64,000 nucleotides of DNA from Tessaracoccus palaemonis (GTDB taxonomy: Bacteria; Actinomycetota; Actinomycetes; Propionibacteriales; Propionibacteriaceae): positions 2,480,001 through 2,544,000 of the forward strand of contig NZ_CP079216.1 in NCBI RefSeq assembly GCF_019316905.1, written 5' to 3'. Below the pieces are notes generated by a model that saw only the letters and a list, made by a program, of their open reading frames with translations, was not told the DNA's origin and did not search any database. Shown piece after piece: positions 46,644 through 55,195 of the stretch. A program made the translations under genes and the position numbers. How positions within the stretch are numbered: position 1 is the stretch's first letter; each line of letters opens with the position of its first letter.

Positions 46644-47900
46644 ATGCGTTACCTGAGCATCGGCGCCGCCGCGGTCGCCGCCACCATGCTGCTGGGGGCC
46701 TGCTCCAGCGGCACGCCCGAGACCACCACGACTGCCGAGTCCACCGCCTCGGCCACCTCCGAGGCACCAATCGACGCCTCGGGCATCGAGCTGACGATCT
46801 GGACCGATGAGAATCGCAAGCCCGCGATCGAGGACGCCGCGAAGGTGTTCGAGGAGGAGACCGGCGCGACGGTCACCCTCGTCCAGAAGAACTTCGAGGA
46901 CATCCGCAACGACTTCATCAACCAGGTGCCGACCGGCGAGGGCCCGGACCTGACCATCGGCGCGCACGACTGGGTCGGTTCGCTCGTCCAGGCCGGTGTC
47001 ATCTCCACGATCGACCTCGGCGACAAGGCCTCCTCCTTCGAGCCCGTCTCGATCGACGCCTTCACCTACGACTCCCAGCTGTACGCCATGCCGTACTCCC
47101 TGGAGACCATCGCCCTGATCCAGAACACCGACCTGGTCGGCGAGGACGCCCCCGCCACGTGGGACGACATGATCGCCGCGGCGAAGGAGGCAGGCGTCGA
47201 TCGCCCCGTCGTGATCAACACCGCGGGCCAGACCGGTGACGCGTACACCATGTACGGCTTCCAGACCTCCTTCGGCGCCCCCGTCTTCGTGCAGGACGAG
47301 ACCGGCTTCACCACCGAGGTGGGCATGGGCGGCGAGGCTGGCACCAAGTTCGCCAAGTGGCTCAGCGCCAACGGTGAGGAGGGCACCGGCTACATCTCCA
47401 CCACGATCGACTACGACACCAACAACGAGCTGTTCGCGTCCGGCAAGGCCGCCTACACCGTCCAGGGTCCGTGGGCCATCGAGGCGCTGACCGCCAAGGG
47501 CGTCAACGTCAAGGTCAACCCCATCCCGTCGGCCGGTGGCGAGACCGCCTCCCCGTTCGTCGGTGTGCAGGGCTTCTACCTGAGCTCCGAGTCCAAGAAC
47601 GCCCTGGTCGCGCAGGAGTTCCTGACCAACTACCTCGCCACCGATGAGGCTCAGAAGGCCCTCTACGAGGCCGACCCGCGCATCCCCGCCTGGAGCACGC
47701 TGGCCGAGGAGGTCTCCTCCGACGCCAACATCGCCGGCTTCGTCGCCTCCTCGAAGAACGGCGTCCCGATGCCGAACATCCCCGAGATGGCATCGGTCTG
47801 GGACCTCTGGAACGCCGCTCAGGTGCAGATCATCAAGGGTGCAGACGCTGAGTCGACCTGGACGAAGATGGTCTCCGACCTCGAAGCTTCCATCGGCTGA
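46644..47900 (+). CDS. Sugar ABC transporter substrate-binding lipoprotein (MalE-like)
   Basis: A 418-residue CUT1 binding protein. Signal peptide MRYLSIGAAAVAATMLLGAC with lipobox, then a Thr/Ser-rich linker of about 25 residues. ELTIWTDENRKPAIEDAAKVFEEE and GPDLTIGAHDWVG resemble maltose/galacto-oligosaccharide binding proteins. GGAAGGAAA precedes the ATG. It is 31 nt after the beta-galactosidase gene and followed by malF- and malG-like genes, which points to beta-galactosides as substrate. Confidence 0.92.
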   Translation: MRYLSIGAAAVAATMLLGACSSGTPETTTTAESTASATSEAPIDASGIELTIWTDENRKPAIEDAAKVFEEETGATVTLVQKNFEDIRNDFINQVPTGEGPDLTIGAHDWVGSLVQAGVISTIDLGDKASSFEPVSIDAFTYDSQLYAMPYSLETIALIQNTDLVGEDAPATWDDMIAAAKEAGVDRPVVINTAGQTGDAYTMYGFQTSFGAPVFVQDETGFTTEVGMGGEAGTKFAKWLSANGEEGTGYISTTIDYDTNNELFASGKAAYTVQGPWAIEALTAKGVNVKVNPIPSAGGETASPFVGVQGFYLSSESKNALVAQEFLTNYLATDEAQKALYEADPRIPAWSTLAEEVSSDANIAGFVASSKNGVPMPNIPEMASVWDLWNAAQVQIIKGADAESTWTKMVSDLEASIG

Positions 47901-47978
47901 TTCACCCCTCAGTGGGGGCGGGCTCATCGGCCCGCCCCCGCTGGCCGGTTCAGCTCACGAAAGGGGAAGGTGGACACC

Positions 47979-49562
47979 ATGTCGGAGGCCCACGAAGAAA
48001 AGACGACCACGGGGTATAGCCGCCGTGGTTGGAACGGCTGGGGATTCCTGGTCAAGCTGCTGATCATGGCCGTCGTCAACGCGGTCGGCCTGATGGGCAT
48101 CCTGTCCGCGTTCAACGCGGGCAGCTGGGTGATCCTCGGCTTCGCGGTGGTGCTGCTCGCGGCCGCCGACTACGTGTACTTCAGCAGGCGCGCGCTGCCG
48201 CTGAAATACCTCCTGCCCGGCCTCGCATTCATGCTGATGTTCCAGGTGTTCATCTTCGGCTACACCGGCTACATCGCGTTCACCAACTACGGCGCGGGTC
48301 ACGTCGGGTCGCAGCAGCTGGCCGTCAACGCCGCGCTGCAGCAGGGTGAACGCCGGGTCGAGAACTCCCCCACCGTTCCGCTGTCCGTCGTTCAGAAGGG
48401 CGACGAGTTGGGCTTTGCCATCGTGCAGGACGGCGAGGTCCTCGTCGGCACCGCGGACGAGCCGCTTGAGGTCGTCGGCACCTCCGCCGACGGCAAGGCA
48501 CCCACCGAGGTCGACGGCTGGGAGGTCATCGGTCGCCGAGACCTGCTGAGCAGCCAGGACCTGCAGACACAGGTCGTCAACCTTCGCGTCCCCATCTCCG
48601 ACGACGCCACCGACGGGTCCATCCGCACCCGCGACGGCTCCACCGGGTCGATCTACCAGTCCTCGATGGAATGGGACCCGGACGCGCAGACCATCACCGA
48701 CACCGAGAACGGCATCGTCTACCGGGCCACCGACCAGGGCACCTTCACCGCCGACGACGGCACCTCGCTGACCACTGGCTGGATCGTCAACGTCGGCTTC
48801 GACAACTTCATGCGCCTGTTCACCGACCCGACGATCGTCTCGCCGCTGGCGATGGTCGCGCTGTGGACCGTGGTCTGGGCCATCTTGTCGGTGCTGGTGC
48901 CGTTCGGGATCGGGCTGTTGATGGCGTTCGTCTACAACGACGAGCGCATCCGCGGTCGCAGGATCCTCCGCACGCTCTTCATCCTCCCCTACGCGTTCCC
49001 GGCGTTCATGTCGGCGCTCCTCTACCGCGGCATGTTCAACGCGGAGTTCGGCGTCATCAACGAGCTGTTCTTCGGCGGCGCGAACATCGACTGGCTGGGC
49101 AACCCATGGTTGGCCAGGTTGGCGGTTCTGTTCGTCAACGTGTGGCTGACCTACCCGTACTACTTCCTCGTGTGCACCGGGGCGCTGCAGTCGCTGCCTG
49201 CGTCGACGCTGGAGGCCGCGGCCCTCGACGGCGCCAACAGGTACAGGCAGATGACCTCGATCATCCTGCCGCTGGTGCTCGTGGCCACCGCGCCGCTGCT
49301 GATCTCGTCCTTCGCCTTCAGCTTCAACAACTTCACCGTGATCTTCATGTTCAACGACGGCGGGCCCGCCATCCCCGGCGCCCCGTACGCCCTCGGCGCC
49401 ACCGACATCCTGATCTCTGCGATCTGGGACATCTCGGGCGTCAACCGGGGTGTGGCCGACTACGGCCTGGCCAGCGCCCTGTCTGTCATCGTGTTCGTCA
49501 TCGTCGGAGCAATCTCCGCGATCGCGTTCCGCCAGACCAAGAAGCTCGAGGAGTTCGCCTGA
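47979..49562 (+). CDS. Sugar ABC transporter permease (MalF-like, with large periplasmic loop)
   Basis: A 527-residue permease. The first helices are followed by an extracellular insertion of about 170 residues (roughly 100-270) like the MalF P2 domain, then the six-helix core with EAA loop TLEAAALDGANRYRQMTSII. The ATG at 47979 has AAGGGGAAGG 8 nt upstream; a GTG at 47970 overlaps that site. The stop overlaps the malG-like start (TGATG). Confidence 0.92.
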   Translation: MSEAHEEKTTTGYSRRGWNGWGFLVKLLIMAVVNAVGLMGILSAFNAGSWVILGFAVVLLAAADYVYFSRRALPLKYLLPGLAFMLMFQVFIFGYTGYIAFTNYGAGHVGSQQLAVNAALQQGERRVENSPTVPLSVVQKGDELGFAIVQDGEVLVGTADEPLEVVGTSADGKAPTEVDGWEVIGRRDLLSSQDLQTQVVNLRVPISDDATDGSIRTRDGSTGSIYQSSMEWDPDAQTITDTENGIVYRATDQGTFTADDGTSLTTGWIVNVGFDNFMRLFTDPTIVSPLAMVALWTVVWAILSVLVPFGIGLLMAFVYNDERIRGRRILRTLFILPYAFPAFMSALLYRGMFNAEFGVINELFFGGANIDWLGNPWLARLAVLFVNVWLTYPYYFLVCTGALQSLPASTLEAAALDGANRYRQMTSIILPLVLVATAPLLISSFAFSFNNFTVIFMFNDGGPAIPGAPYALGATDILISAIWDISGVNRGVADYGLASALSVIVFVIVGAISAIAFRQTKKLEEFA

Positions 49563-50446
49563 TGTCCGCTGACACTCTCCCCGAATCCCGCACCTCGGCC
49601 CGCCGCAAGCGCTGGTTCCTCGAGGTCGGCTGGAAGTACATCTTCGCGGTGTTCATCCTGTTCTACGCGGTGTTCCCGCTCATCTACATCGTGTCGGCGT
49701 CGCTGAACCCGCACGGCTCGCTGGCCGCCAGCAACTCGCTGTTCACGGTCTTCTCACTGGACAACTTCAAGGCCCTCGGCGAGACGTCCTACTGGACCTG
49801 GTACGCCAACACTCTGATCATCGGTGGGTCTGCCGCCATCGGCACGGTGCTGATGGGTGCCTGCGCGGCGTACGCGTTCTCGCGCTTCCGCTTCAGCGGT
49901 CGGCGCGTCGGCCTGACGACGCTGCTCATCGTTCAGATGTTCCCGCAGGCGCTCGCGTTCGTCGCGATCTTCCTGATGCTGCTCGCCATCGGCGAGGTGT
50001 TCCCCGTCCTCGGGCTGAACTCCAAGCTCTCGCTGATCTGCGTCTACCTCGGTGGCGCGCTCGGCGTGAACACGTTCCTGATGTACGGCTTCTTCAACAC
50101 CATCCCGATCGAGATCGACGAGTCCGCCAAGATCGACGGCGCCTCACACGCCCAGATCTTCTGGCGGCTGATCATGCCCCTGGTTACCCCGATCCTCGCT
50201 GTCGTCGCCCTGCTGGCCTTCATCTCCAGCTTCGGCGACTACATCGTCAGCAAGATCATCCTCGTGTCGGAGGACAACTGGACGCTCGCCGTCGGCATGT
50301 ACCAGTGGGTCTCCAACCAGCTGACGTCGCGCTGGGGCCTGTTCGCCGCCGGCGCCCTACTGGCCGCCGTCCCGGTCCTCGTGCTGTTCCTGACGCTGCA
50401 GCGCTACATCGTCGGCGGCCTGACCGCCGGCTCCGTCAAGGGCTGA
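49562..50446 (+). CDS. Sugar ABC transporter permease (MalG-like)
   Basis: A 294-residue permease with six helices; EAA loop EIDESAKIDGASHAQIFWR and C-terminus YIVGGLTAGSVKG as in MalG. ATG at 49562 overlaps the previous stop. No ATPase gene follows, so an MsiK-type ATPase from elsewhere in the genome probably serves it. Confidence 0.93.
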   Translation: MSADTLPESRTSARRKRWFLEVGWKYIFAVFILFYAVFPLIYIVSASLNPHGSLAASNSLFTVFSLDNFKALGETSYWTWYANTLIIGGSAAIGTVLMGACAAYAFSRFRFSGRRVGLTTLLIVQMFPQALAFVAIFLMLLAIGEVFPVLGLNSKLSLICVYLGGALGVNTFLMYGFFNTIPIEIDESAKIDGASHAQIFWRLIMPLVTPILAVVALLAFISSFGDYIVSKIILVSEDNWTLAVGMYQWVSNQLTSRWGLFAAGALLAAVPVLVLFLTLQRYIVGGLTAGSVKG

Positions 50447-50490
50447 TCGCCAGCTCCGTCGAGGCCTGACCGCACGGTCGCAGCCGCAAG

Positions 50491-50519
50491 CCGCCGATCC
50501 CCGCCCAGGGGGTCGGCGG
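50491..50519 (+). terminator. Terminator hairpin of the bga-malEFG operon
   Basis: CCGCCGATCCCC (50491-50502) pairs with 50508-50519 with one G-U pair, loop of 5 nt, 45 bp after the last stop. Confidence 0.75.
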
Positions 50520-50549
50520 TTCTGCGTTCCAGGCGGACGACCTTGTCGT

Positions 50550-50660
50550 CGGCTCGTTGAGCTTGTCGAATCGCCCTGAGCGCAGCGAAGGGTCCCACCC
50601 AAGCCACGTTTCGTCAGCGCTGGCGCGCTTCCTCAACGCCCTTGGACAAGCTCAGGGAAC
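50550..50660. repeat. GAGCTTGTCGAA-type intergenic repeat pair
   Basis: CGTTGAGCTTGTCGAA and GCCCTGAGCGCAGCGAAGGG (about 50554-50592) face CCCTTGGACAAGCTCAGGG (50639-50657). Sequences of this kind are common intergenic palindromes in high-GC bacteria. They fill the space between the malG-like terminator and the iteron element. Confidence 0.6.
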
Positions 50661-50681
50661 CGGATGGGCGCCCCGTCGGTC

Positions 50682-50820
50682 GACGCCACCCTTACGTGCA
50701 GACGCCACCCTTACGTGCAGACGCCACCCTTCTCGACACTTGCCACCCCCATGGCGGTGGCAAGTGCGAACAAGGGTGGCGTCCGTCGGTAAGGGTGGCG
50801 TCCGTCGGTAAGGGTGGCGC
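50682..50820. repeat. Palindromic 19-bp-iteron element, copy 3
   Basis: Three left iterons (50682-50736, starts 19 bp apart) and three inverted right ones flank a hairpin with 14-bp arms (50737-50750 and 50753-50766, one mismatch). The right end is 4 bp from the ygfZ stop. The stem carries ACTTGCC/GGCAAGT where copies 1 and 2 have ACATGCC/GGCATGT, a paired change on both arms. Confidence 0.92.
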
Positions 50821-50824
50821 GGGA

Positions 50825-51754
50825 TCAGCCGAGGACGGGGCGGACGTGGAGGCCGACCTCCGGGTCCACCAGGGGCTCCTGGGCTGCGGCGATGCCGGCC
50901 ACGACCAGCTCCGCGTCGACCGGGACCGAGCGCTTCACCAGCGCCAACGCGATGGGGCCGAGCTCGTGGTGCCGGGCCGACGAGCCGACGAAGCCCACCT
51001 GCCGGCCGTCGAGTTCCAGCGGAGCGCCGACCGCCGGCAGCTCCGACATGGAGCCGTCGAGGTGCAGCTGCACCAGCCGACGGGGAGGCCTGCCCAGCGT
51101 GTGGACGCGGGCGACGGTCTCCTGGCCGCGGTAGCAGCCCTTCGACAGGTGTGTTCCGACGAGCCCGATCTCGTTCGGGATCGTCCGGTGGTCCGTGTCG
51201 ACGAAGACGCGCGGCACGCCCGCGGCGATGCGCATCGCCTCGAACGCCCACAGTCCGACCGTGTCCGGCAGCTCGACACCGACCGGCAGAAATGCCTCGA
51301 CGCCGCCGAGGTCGCTGTCGCGCACCCGCCACGCGGGGTCCAGCGCGACCTGGTGCCCGGCCCACACGACGTGCAGGTCCTCGCGACGGCGCACCTCTAC
51401 GCGCATGGCGAAACGCATCGAGTCGAGGAACGCGGACAGCGCGTCGCCGTGGCCTGGCTCGGTCCACGCCAGGAAGCTCGTGCCGTCGTCGGTGCCGTAG
51501 AGCACGTGCTCGACGTGGCCCGTGGGGCTGAGGATCAGCGCGGTCGTCGCCTCGCCGACGGGCAGCGACTCGAGGTGCTGCGTCGTCAGGGCGTGCAGGA
51601 AGGCCAGCCGGTCGGCGCCCGATACCTCGACGACCTCGCGGTTGCGCAGGTCGACTACCCCTCCCCCGGAGGTCAGCAGCCGGGCCTCGGCGACGGGGTT
51701 GCCGAAGTGCCAGGCCAGCCCCGCGTCGATGCCGTCCTCGATGCCGACGCGCAT
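50825..51754 (-). CDS. ygfZ: Folate-binding protein YgfZ (iron-sulfur cluster factor)
   Basis: A 309-residue protein of the GcvT-like YgfZ/COG0354 family that helps Fe-S enzyme maturation using tetrahydrofolate. The diagnostic KGCYRGQE motif is present, followed by ETVARVHTLGRPPRRLV. The ATG at 51754 overlaps the stop of the upstream lipocalin-like gene (TGATG). The open frame extends 8 codons upstream but the overlap supports the chosen start. Confidence 0.93.
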   Translation of the reverse strand: MRVGIEDGIDAGLAWHFGNPVAEARLLTSGGGVVDLRNREVVEVSGADRLAFLHALTTQHLESLPVGEATTALILSPTGHVEHVLYGTDDGTSFLAWTEPGHGDALSAFLDSMRFAMRVEVRRREDLHVVWAGHQVALDPAWRVRDSDLGGVEAFLPVGVELPDTVGLWAFEAMRIAAGVPRVFVDTDHRTIPNEIGLVGTHLSKGCYRGQETVARVHTLGRPPRRLVQLHLDGSMSELPAVGAPLELDGRQVGFVGSSARHHELGPIALALVKRSVPVDAELVVAGIAAAQEPLVDPEVGLHVRPVLG

Positions 51755-52260
51755 CAGACCCGCTTCAGCTGCGCCCACATGTGCGGCCGCAGCTCGTGCT
51801 CGGTGGTGGCGCGGTCGAGCGCGTACATCAGCTGGCCGTCGACCTTGCCGTACAGGCGCTGCCCGGCGGAGTGGGTGACGTCGGCGTGCTCGGTGCGCAC
51901 GACGGCGTCGCTGAGCAGGTCGATGCGGGTCACCTGGATCTTGCCGACGAGGACCTCGGTCCAGCCGTGCGCGTTCGCCAGCACGACCTCGACGGACGCG
52001 TCGGCGCGGGGACGCCAGAAGCCGGACTCCATGCCCAGCGGCTCGCCGTCCGCTTCGTCGTCGGCGCCGAGCTTGAACGACTGGGCGGCATAGAACAGGT
52101 AGTCGCCCCCGTTGTGGCTGAACTCGATGCGCTGCTCGAACTGGAACTCGTTGCCCTCGTGGTCGGTGCCTTTACCGGTGCCTTCCCAGCGGCCGACCAG
52201 CCAGCCGAGCGCGGTCAGCTTGGGGTTCAGGCCCTCGGGGACCTCGATGTCGATGTTCAC
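51754..52260 (-). CDS. FABP-like/nitrobindin-type (DUF1794) beta-barrel protein
   Basis: A 168-residue protein matching the DUF1794/nitrobindin-like family of ten-stranded barrels. LGWLVGRWEGTGKG is the N-terminal GxWxGxG signature, and ESGFWRPRADASVEVVLANAHGWTEVLVG matches the middle. Actinobacterial members may bind haem and react with nitric oxide or peroxynitrite; the proximal His cannot be assigned safely here. GTG start at 52260 overlaps the stop of a 41-codon gene just upstream. Co-transcribed with ygfZ. Confidence 0.85.
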   Translation of the reverse strand: MNIDIEVPEGLNPKLTALGWLVGRWEGTGKGTDHEGNEFQFEQRIEFSHNGGDYLFYAAQSFKLGADDEADGEPLGMESGFWRPRADASVEVVLANAHGWTEVLVGKIQVTRIDLLSDAVVRTEHADVTHSAGQRLYGKVDGQLMYALDRATTEHELRPHMWAQLKRV

Positions 52261-52382
52261 TTCTCGTCTTCTCCTCTGAGCTGGCGGCGCAGGCCGAACA
52301 GGACGAACCCGAGGATCAGCAGCGCAAATGCGCTCGAGATCCCCGCGGCGATGATCAGTACCCACACCAGGACAGCGTCCAT
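52257..52382 (-). CDS. 41-residue single-pass membrane protein
   Basis: From ATG 52382: an N-terminal hydrophobic helix (AVLVWVLIIAAGISSAFALL) continuing through LILGFVLFG, then a basic/acidic tail LRRQLRGEDEK. The stop at 52259-52257 overlaps the next gene's GTG (GTGA), and TATACT lies 8 nt before the ATG (52396-52391). These two features support a real first gene of the ygfZ operon. Family unknown. Confidence 0.65.
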   Translation of the reverse strand: MDAVLVWVLIIAAGISSAFALLILGFVLFGLRRQLRGEDEK

Positions 52383-52417
52383 AGGTGACAAGTATATGGA
52401 CCCCGACCGGTTCCGGC

Positions 52418-52855
52418 TCAGGCCCAGTTCTCGGTGTCGATCGTGATGGTGATGGGTCCGTCGTTGACTGATGCCACCTGCATGTGGGCGCCGAAGCGCC
52501 CCCGCAGCACCGTCGCGCCGAGCGCCTCCAGCTGCGTACAGAGCTCCTCGACCAGCGGCTCGGACACCGGTCCCGGCGCCGCGGCGCTCCAGCCCGGGCG
52601 ACGGCCCTTTCTGGTCGACGCGTAGAGAGTGAACTGGCTGACGACGAGGATCGGCGCGTCGACGTCACTGGCGGAGAGCTCGTCGTCGAGGATCCGCAGG
52701 CCCCAGATCTTGCGCGCCAGCGCGGCGGCCTGCGCGACGGTGTCGTCGTGGCCCACGCCGGCGAGCACCAGCAGCCCCGGCCGGGGCAGTTCGGCGATGA
52801 TCTCGTCCTCGACGGTGACGGAGGCGGACGAGACGCGGGTACAGACGATGCGCAT
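52418..52855 (-). CDS. dtd: D-aminoacyl-tRNA deacylase
   Basis: A 145-residue Dtd that removes D-amino acids wrongly attached to tRNA. The catalytic SQFTLYAST motif and the Gly-cisPro motif in SVNDGPITI are present, with [12 protein letters not shown] at the N-terminus. Start ATG 52855 gives the usual N-terminus; an ATG three codons upstream (52864) is the alternative. No ribosome site is clear for either. Confidence 0.94.
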   Translation of the reverse strand: MRIVCTRVSSASVTVEDEIIAELPRPGLLVLAGVGHDDTVAQAAALARKIWGLRILDDELSASDVDAPILVVSQFTLYASTRKGRRPGWSAAAPGPVSEPLVEELCTQLEALGATVLRGRFGAHMQVASVNDGPITITIDTENWA

Positions 52856-52892
52856 GCGGGTCATTGTTGCGCGTCTGCGAGGCGGCGCGCGC

Positions 52893-53576
52893 TCAGGCAG
52901 GGGCGAGGAACTCCAGCGCGCTGATGGACACCGCGTCGGATAGGTCGGAGTCGTCGCCGGGCTCCGTGACGCCGAGTACGTCCATCGCGATGCTGGTCGT
53001 CTCCGTCTCCGGGAATCGGACCTCCTGGGCGTCGCGGTCGTTGGGCGCGAGCCCCTGGTCGAAGAACGAGCCGTCGTCGAAGGTCCAGCGGATCGCCGTG
53101 ATACGCCGCTCGGCGGCGTAGCGGTCCGTCCAGGCTGTGTTGCCGTTGACGACCCGCAGCGCGGCGAGCGTGACCGGCTCGTCGAACTCGAACACGGCCG
53201 TCTCGCCGATGCCCTCCCCCCTGCACCGCCAGATGCTGGTGTCGGACTGGTCGATGAGTGCGGCGGGCGCATCGTCCGCCTGACTCTTGCTGCACTTGCC
53301 TTCGGCGCTGTCTGGCGTGACGGTCTTCACGACCCCGGTGTAGGGCGTGTACTGCCCGTCGTCGACGGAGTTCGCGGGCTCGAGCGGGGACGAGGAGATC
53401 ACGTCTGCGCTGCCGGTGGTGCTGGAGTCCGAGCGGATGAGGACCAGCCGTCCGCCGAAGAACCCGGCGACGACGGCGATGGCGAGCATCAGGACAAGCA
53501 GCCGGGGCTCAACGCCGGGGCGTGCGTCGACCGCGATCGACTTCCGGACTGCCTCGTCCGGCACCTGGAGCGCCAT
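52893..53576 (-). CDS. Membrane-anchored protein with discoidin-like extracellular domain
   Basis: A 227-residue protein with a cytoplasmic N-terminus of about 25 residues, one helix ([17 protein letters not shown]), and an extracellular part. The last ~140 residues ([51 protein letters not shown], in part) look like the galactose-binding/discoidin fold seen in secreted sugar-binding proteins. Ligand and role unknown. TAGCAT is 6 nt before the ATG, so probably leaderless. Divergent from glnR. Confidence 0.7.
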   Translation of the reverse strand: MALQVPDEAVRKSIAVDARPGVEPRLLVLMLAIAVVAGFFGGRLVLIRSDSSTTGSADVISSSPLEPANSVDDGQYTPYTGVVKTVTPDSAEGKCSKSQADDAPAALIDQSDTSIWRCRGEGIGETAVFEFDEPVTLAALRVVNGNTAWTDRYAAERRITAIRWTFDDGSFFDQGLAPNDRDAQEVRFPETETTSIAMDVLGVTEPGDDSDLSDAVSISALEFLAPA

Positions 53577-53687
53577 GGCGCAATGCTACAAGCCCGGTTC
53601 CCAGCGTGAACGACTGATCCACACGCCATGTCGTTGGGCGATACGATGAGGGCCGATCCACAGTCAGGTAGAAGGAGGGAAGTCGGC

Positions 53688-54341
53688 TTGAGCGCTGTTC
53701 TCTTTGTCTCCGCGAGCGAACCGCCGGACGAGTTGCGCCTCCTCTCGCATCAGGTGAACCAGGCGGCATCCGCCTCGAAGGCGCTCCTCGAAGCCGAGAA
53801 TGCCGACGTCGTCGTCGTCGATGCCCGCACTGACCTCGCCGGAGCCCGTTCCACGTGCCAGACGCTGTCCCGCGGCGGCAACACACCGATCCTGCTGCTG
53901 GTGGCTGTCTCGGGGCTTGCCGTGCTGTCCCCCGAATGGGGTTTCACCGACTTCATGGCCGTCGGAGCGGAGCCCGCCGAGCTCGACGCACGCCTGAGGA
54001 TCCTCGCCCGCGCCGCCGTCGACCCCGACGTGCTTGTCATCGGGCCGATCCGCGTCGACGGGGCCGCGTACTCCGCGAGCCTCGATGGCGCGCCTCTCGA
54101 TCTGACGTACACCGAGTTCGAGCTGCTGCGCTACCTCATGCAGCATCCTGGGAGGGTGTTGTCACGCGAAACCCTCGTCAGCCAGGTATGGGGATACGAC
54201 TACTACGGCGGCACGCGGACCGTCGACGTGCACGTCAGACGCCTACGGGCGAAACTCGGCCAGTACGACCACTACATCGGCACCGTCCGCAACGTCGGGT
54301 ACCGCTTCGCGAGCGCCCGGGAGGTCAACCGTGCTGGTTAA
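53688..54341 (+). CDS. glnR: GlnR-type nitrogen regulator (OmpR-like, orphan)
   Basis: A 217-residue response regulator of the GlnR type that controls nitrogen genes in actinobacteria. The receiver half has DVVVVDARTDL with the conserved Asp but lacks the usual full acidic pocket, as in known GlnR. The winged-helix half has LTYTEFELLRYLMQHPGRVLSRE and WGYDYYGGTRTVDVHVRRLRAKLG (in part). The start is a TTG at 53688, set by AGGAGG at 53673-53678 with 9-nt spacing; in-frame ATGs upstream at 53628 and 53646 precede that site. No sensor kinase gene is adjacent. The order glnR-mshD is conserved in mycobacteria. Confidence 0.88.
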   Translation: MSAVLFVSASEPPDELRLLSHQVNQAASASKALLEAENADVVVVDARTDLAGARSTCQTLSRGGNTPILLLVAVSGLAVLSPEWGFTDFMAVGAEPAELDARLRILARAAVDPDVLVIGPIRVDGAAYSASLDGAPLDLTYTEFELLRYLMQHPGRVLSRETLVSQVWGYDYYGGTRTVDVHVRRLRAKLGQYDHYIGTVRNVGYRFASAREVNRAG

Positions 54342-55191
54342 CATGTCGCCGTTGAGCCCGACGATGCGCGACACCCTGCGAGCACTCGTCGCCGCGATCG
54401 CGGAGCACGACGGTGTGCAGCCCATCAACGAGTCGGCTTCGCTGGGCATCGACGGGCTGCGGGAGGCCGACTTCTTCTTCATGGGTCGCCGCGACGACCC
54501 GTTCGGCTTCGTCATCTGCGACGTCCGTGACGAGACCCTGCTGATCGGCGTGCACCCGGCCCACCGCCGTGAGGGTTTCGGCACTGAGCTGCTGCTGCAG
54601 GCGCTGGCGTCCTATCCCGCGTACTCGGCCTGGGCCTTCGGCACGCTGCCGGGTGCCGAGGAACTCGCCCGGCACGTCGGCATGGAGCCGGCACGGCTGC
54701 TGTACCGGATGGAGCGGGCGCTCCCCGCCGTCGACGGCACGCCCCTGGTCGTCGACGGCTACACCGTCGACACCTTCCGTCCCGAGGACCGCGAGCAGAT
54801 CGTCGGCGTCAACGGCGCTGCCTTCGCTCACCACCCGGAGCAGGGCAGGCTGACGGTCGAGGAGTTCGACCAACTCGCCTCCCAGGACTGGTTCGACCCC
54901 TCGGGCCTGTTCGTCGCGCGGCGCGACGGCGAGGTCGCCGGGTTCCACTGGACGAAGCGTCACGGCGACGGCCTCGGCGAGGTCTACGTCATCGCCGTCG
55001 GCCCCCGCCACGAGGGCAGGGGACTCGGCCGGGTGCTGTTGGAGCGCGGCCTACAATGGCTCGCTGAGCAGGGCGACGACCGTGTCCAGCTCTACGTTGA
55101 AGGCTCTGAGGAGCGGGTCGTGCGGATCTACCGCAATGCGGGCTTCCTCACCAAGCAGGTCGACACCAGTTACCGCACGCGAGGAGTGTAA
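54331..55191 (+). CDS. mshD: Mycothiol synthase
   Basis: A 286-residue enzyme that acetylates Cys-GlcN-Ins, the last step of mycothiol synthesis. It has two GNAT domains; the C-terminal one holds the acetyl-CoA loop [20 protein letters not shown] and the N-terminal one [34 protein letters not shown] is the family C-terminus. The GTG at 54331 overlaps the glnR end and follows GGGAGG by 6 nt; ATG 54343 is an alternative. Confidence 0.94.
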   Translation: MLVNMSPLSPTMRDTLRALVAAIAEHDGVQPINESASLGIDGLREADFFFMGRRDDPFGFVICDVRDETLLIGVHPAHRREGFGTELLLQALASYPAYSAWAFGTLPGAEELARHVGMEPARLLYRMERALPAVDGTPLVVDGYTVDTFRPEDREQIVGVNGAAFAHHPEQGRLTVEEFDQLASQDWFDPSGLFVARRDGEVAGFHWTKRHGDGLGEVYVIAVGPRHEGRGLGRVLLERGLQWLAEQGDDRVQLYVEGSEERVVRIYRNAGFLTKQVDTSYRTRGV

Positions 55192-55195
55192 GTCT

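Noticed and set aside
50682-50820. Replication origin with iterons
   Set aside because: No replication initiator gene is adjacent, the iterons do not resemble DnaA boxes and the same element recurs at two other places.
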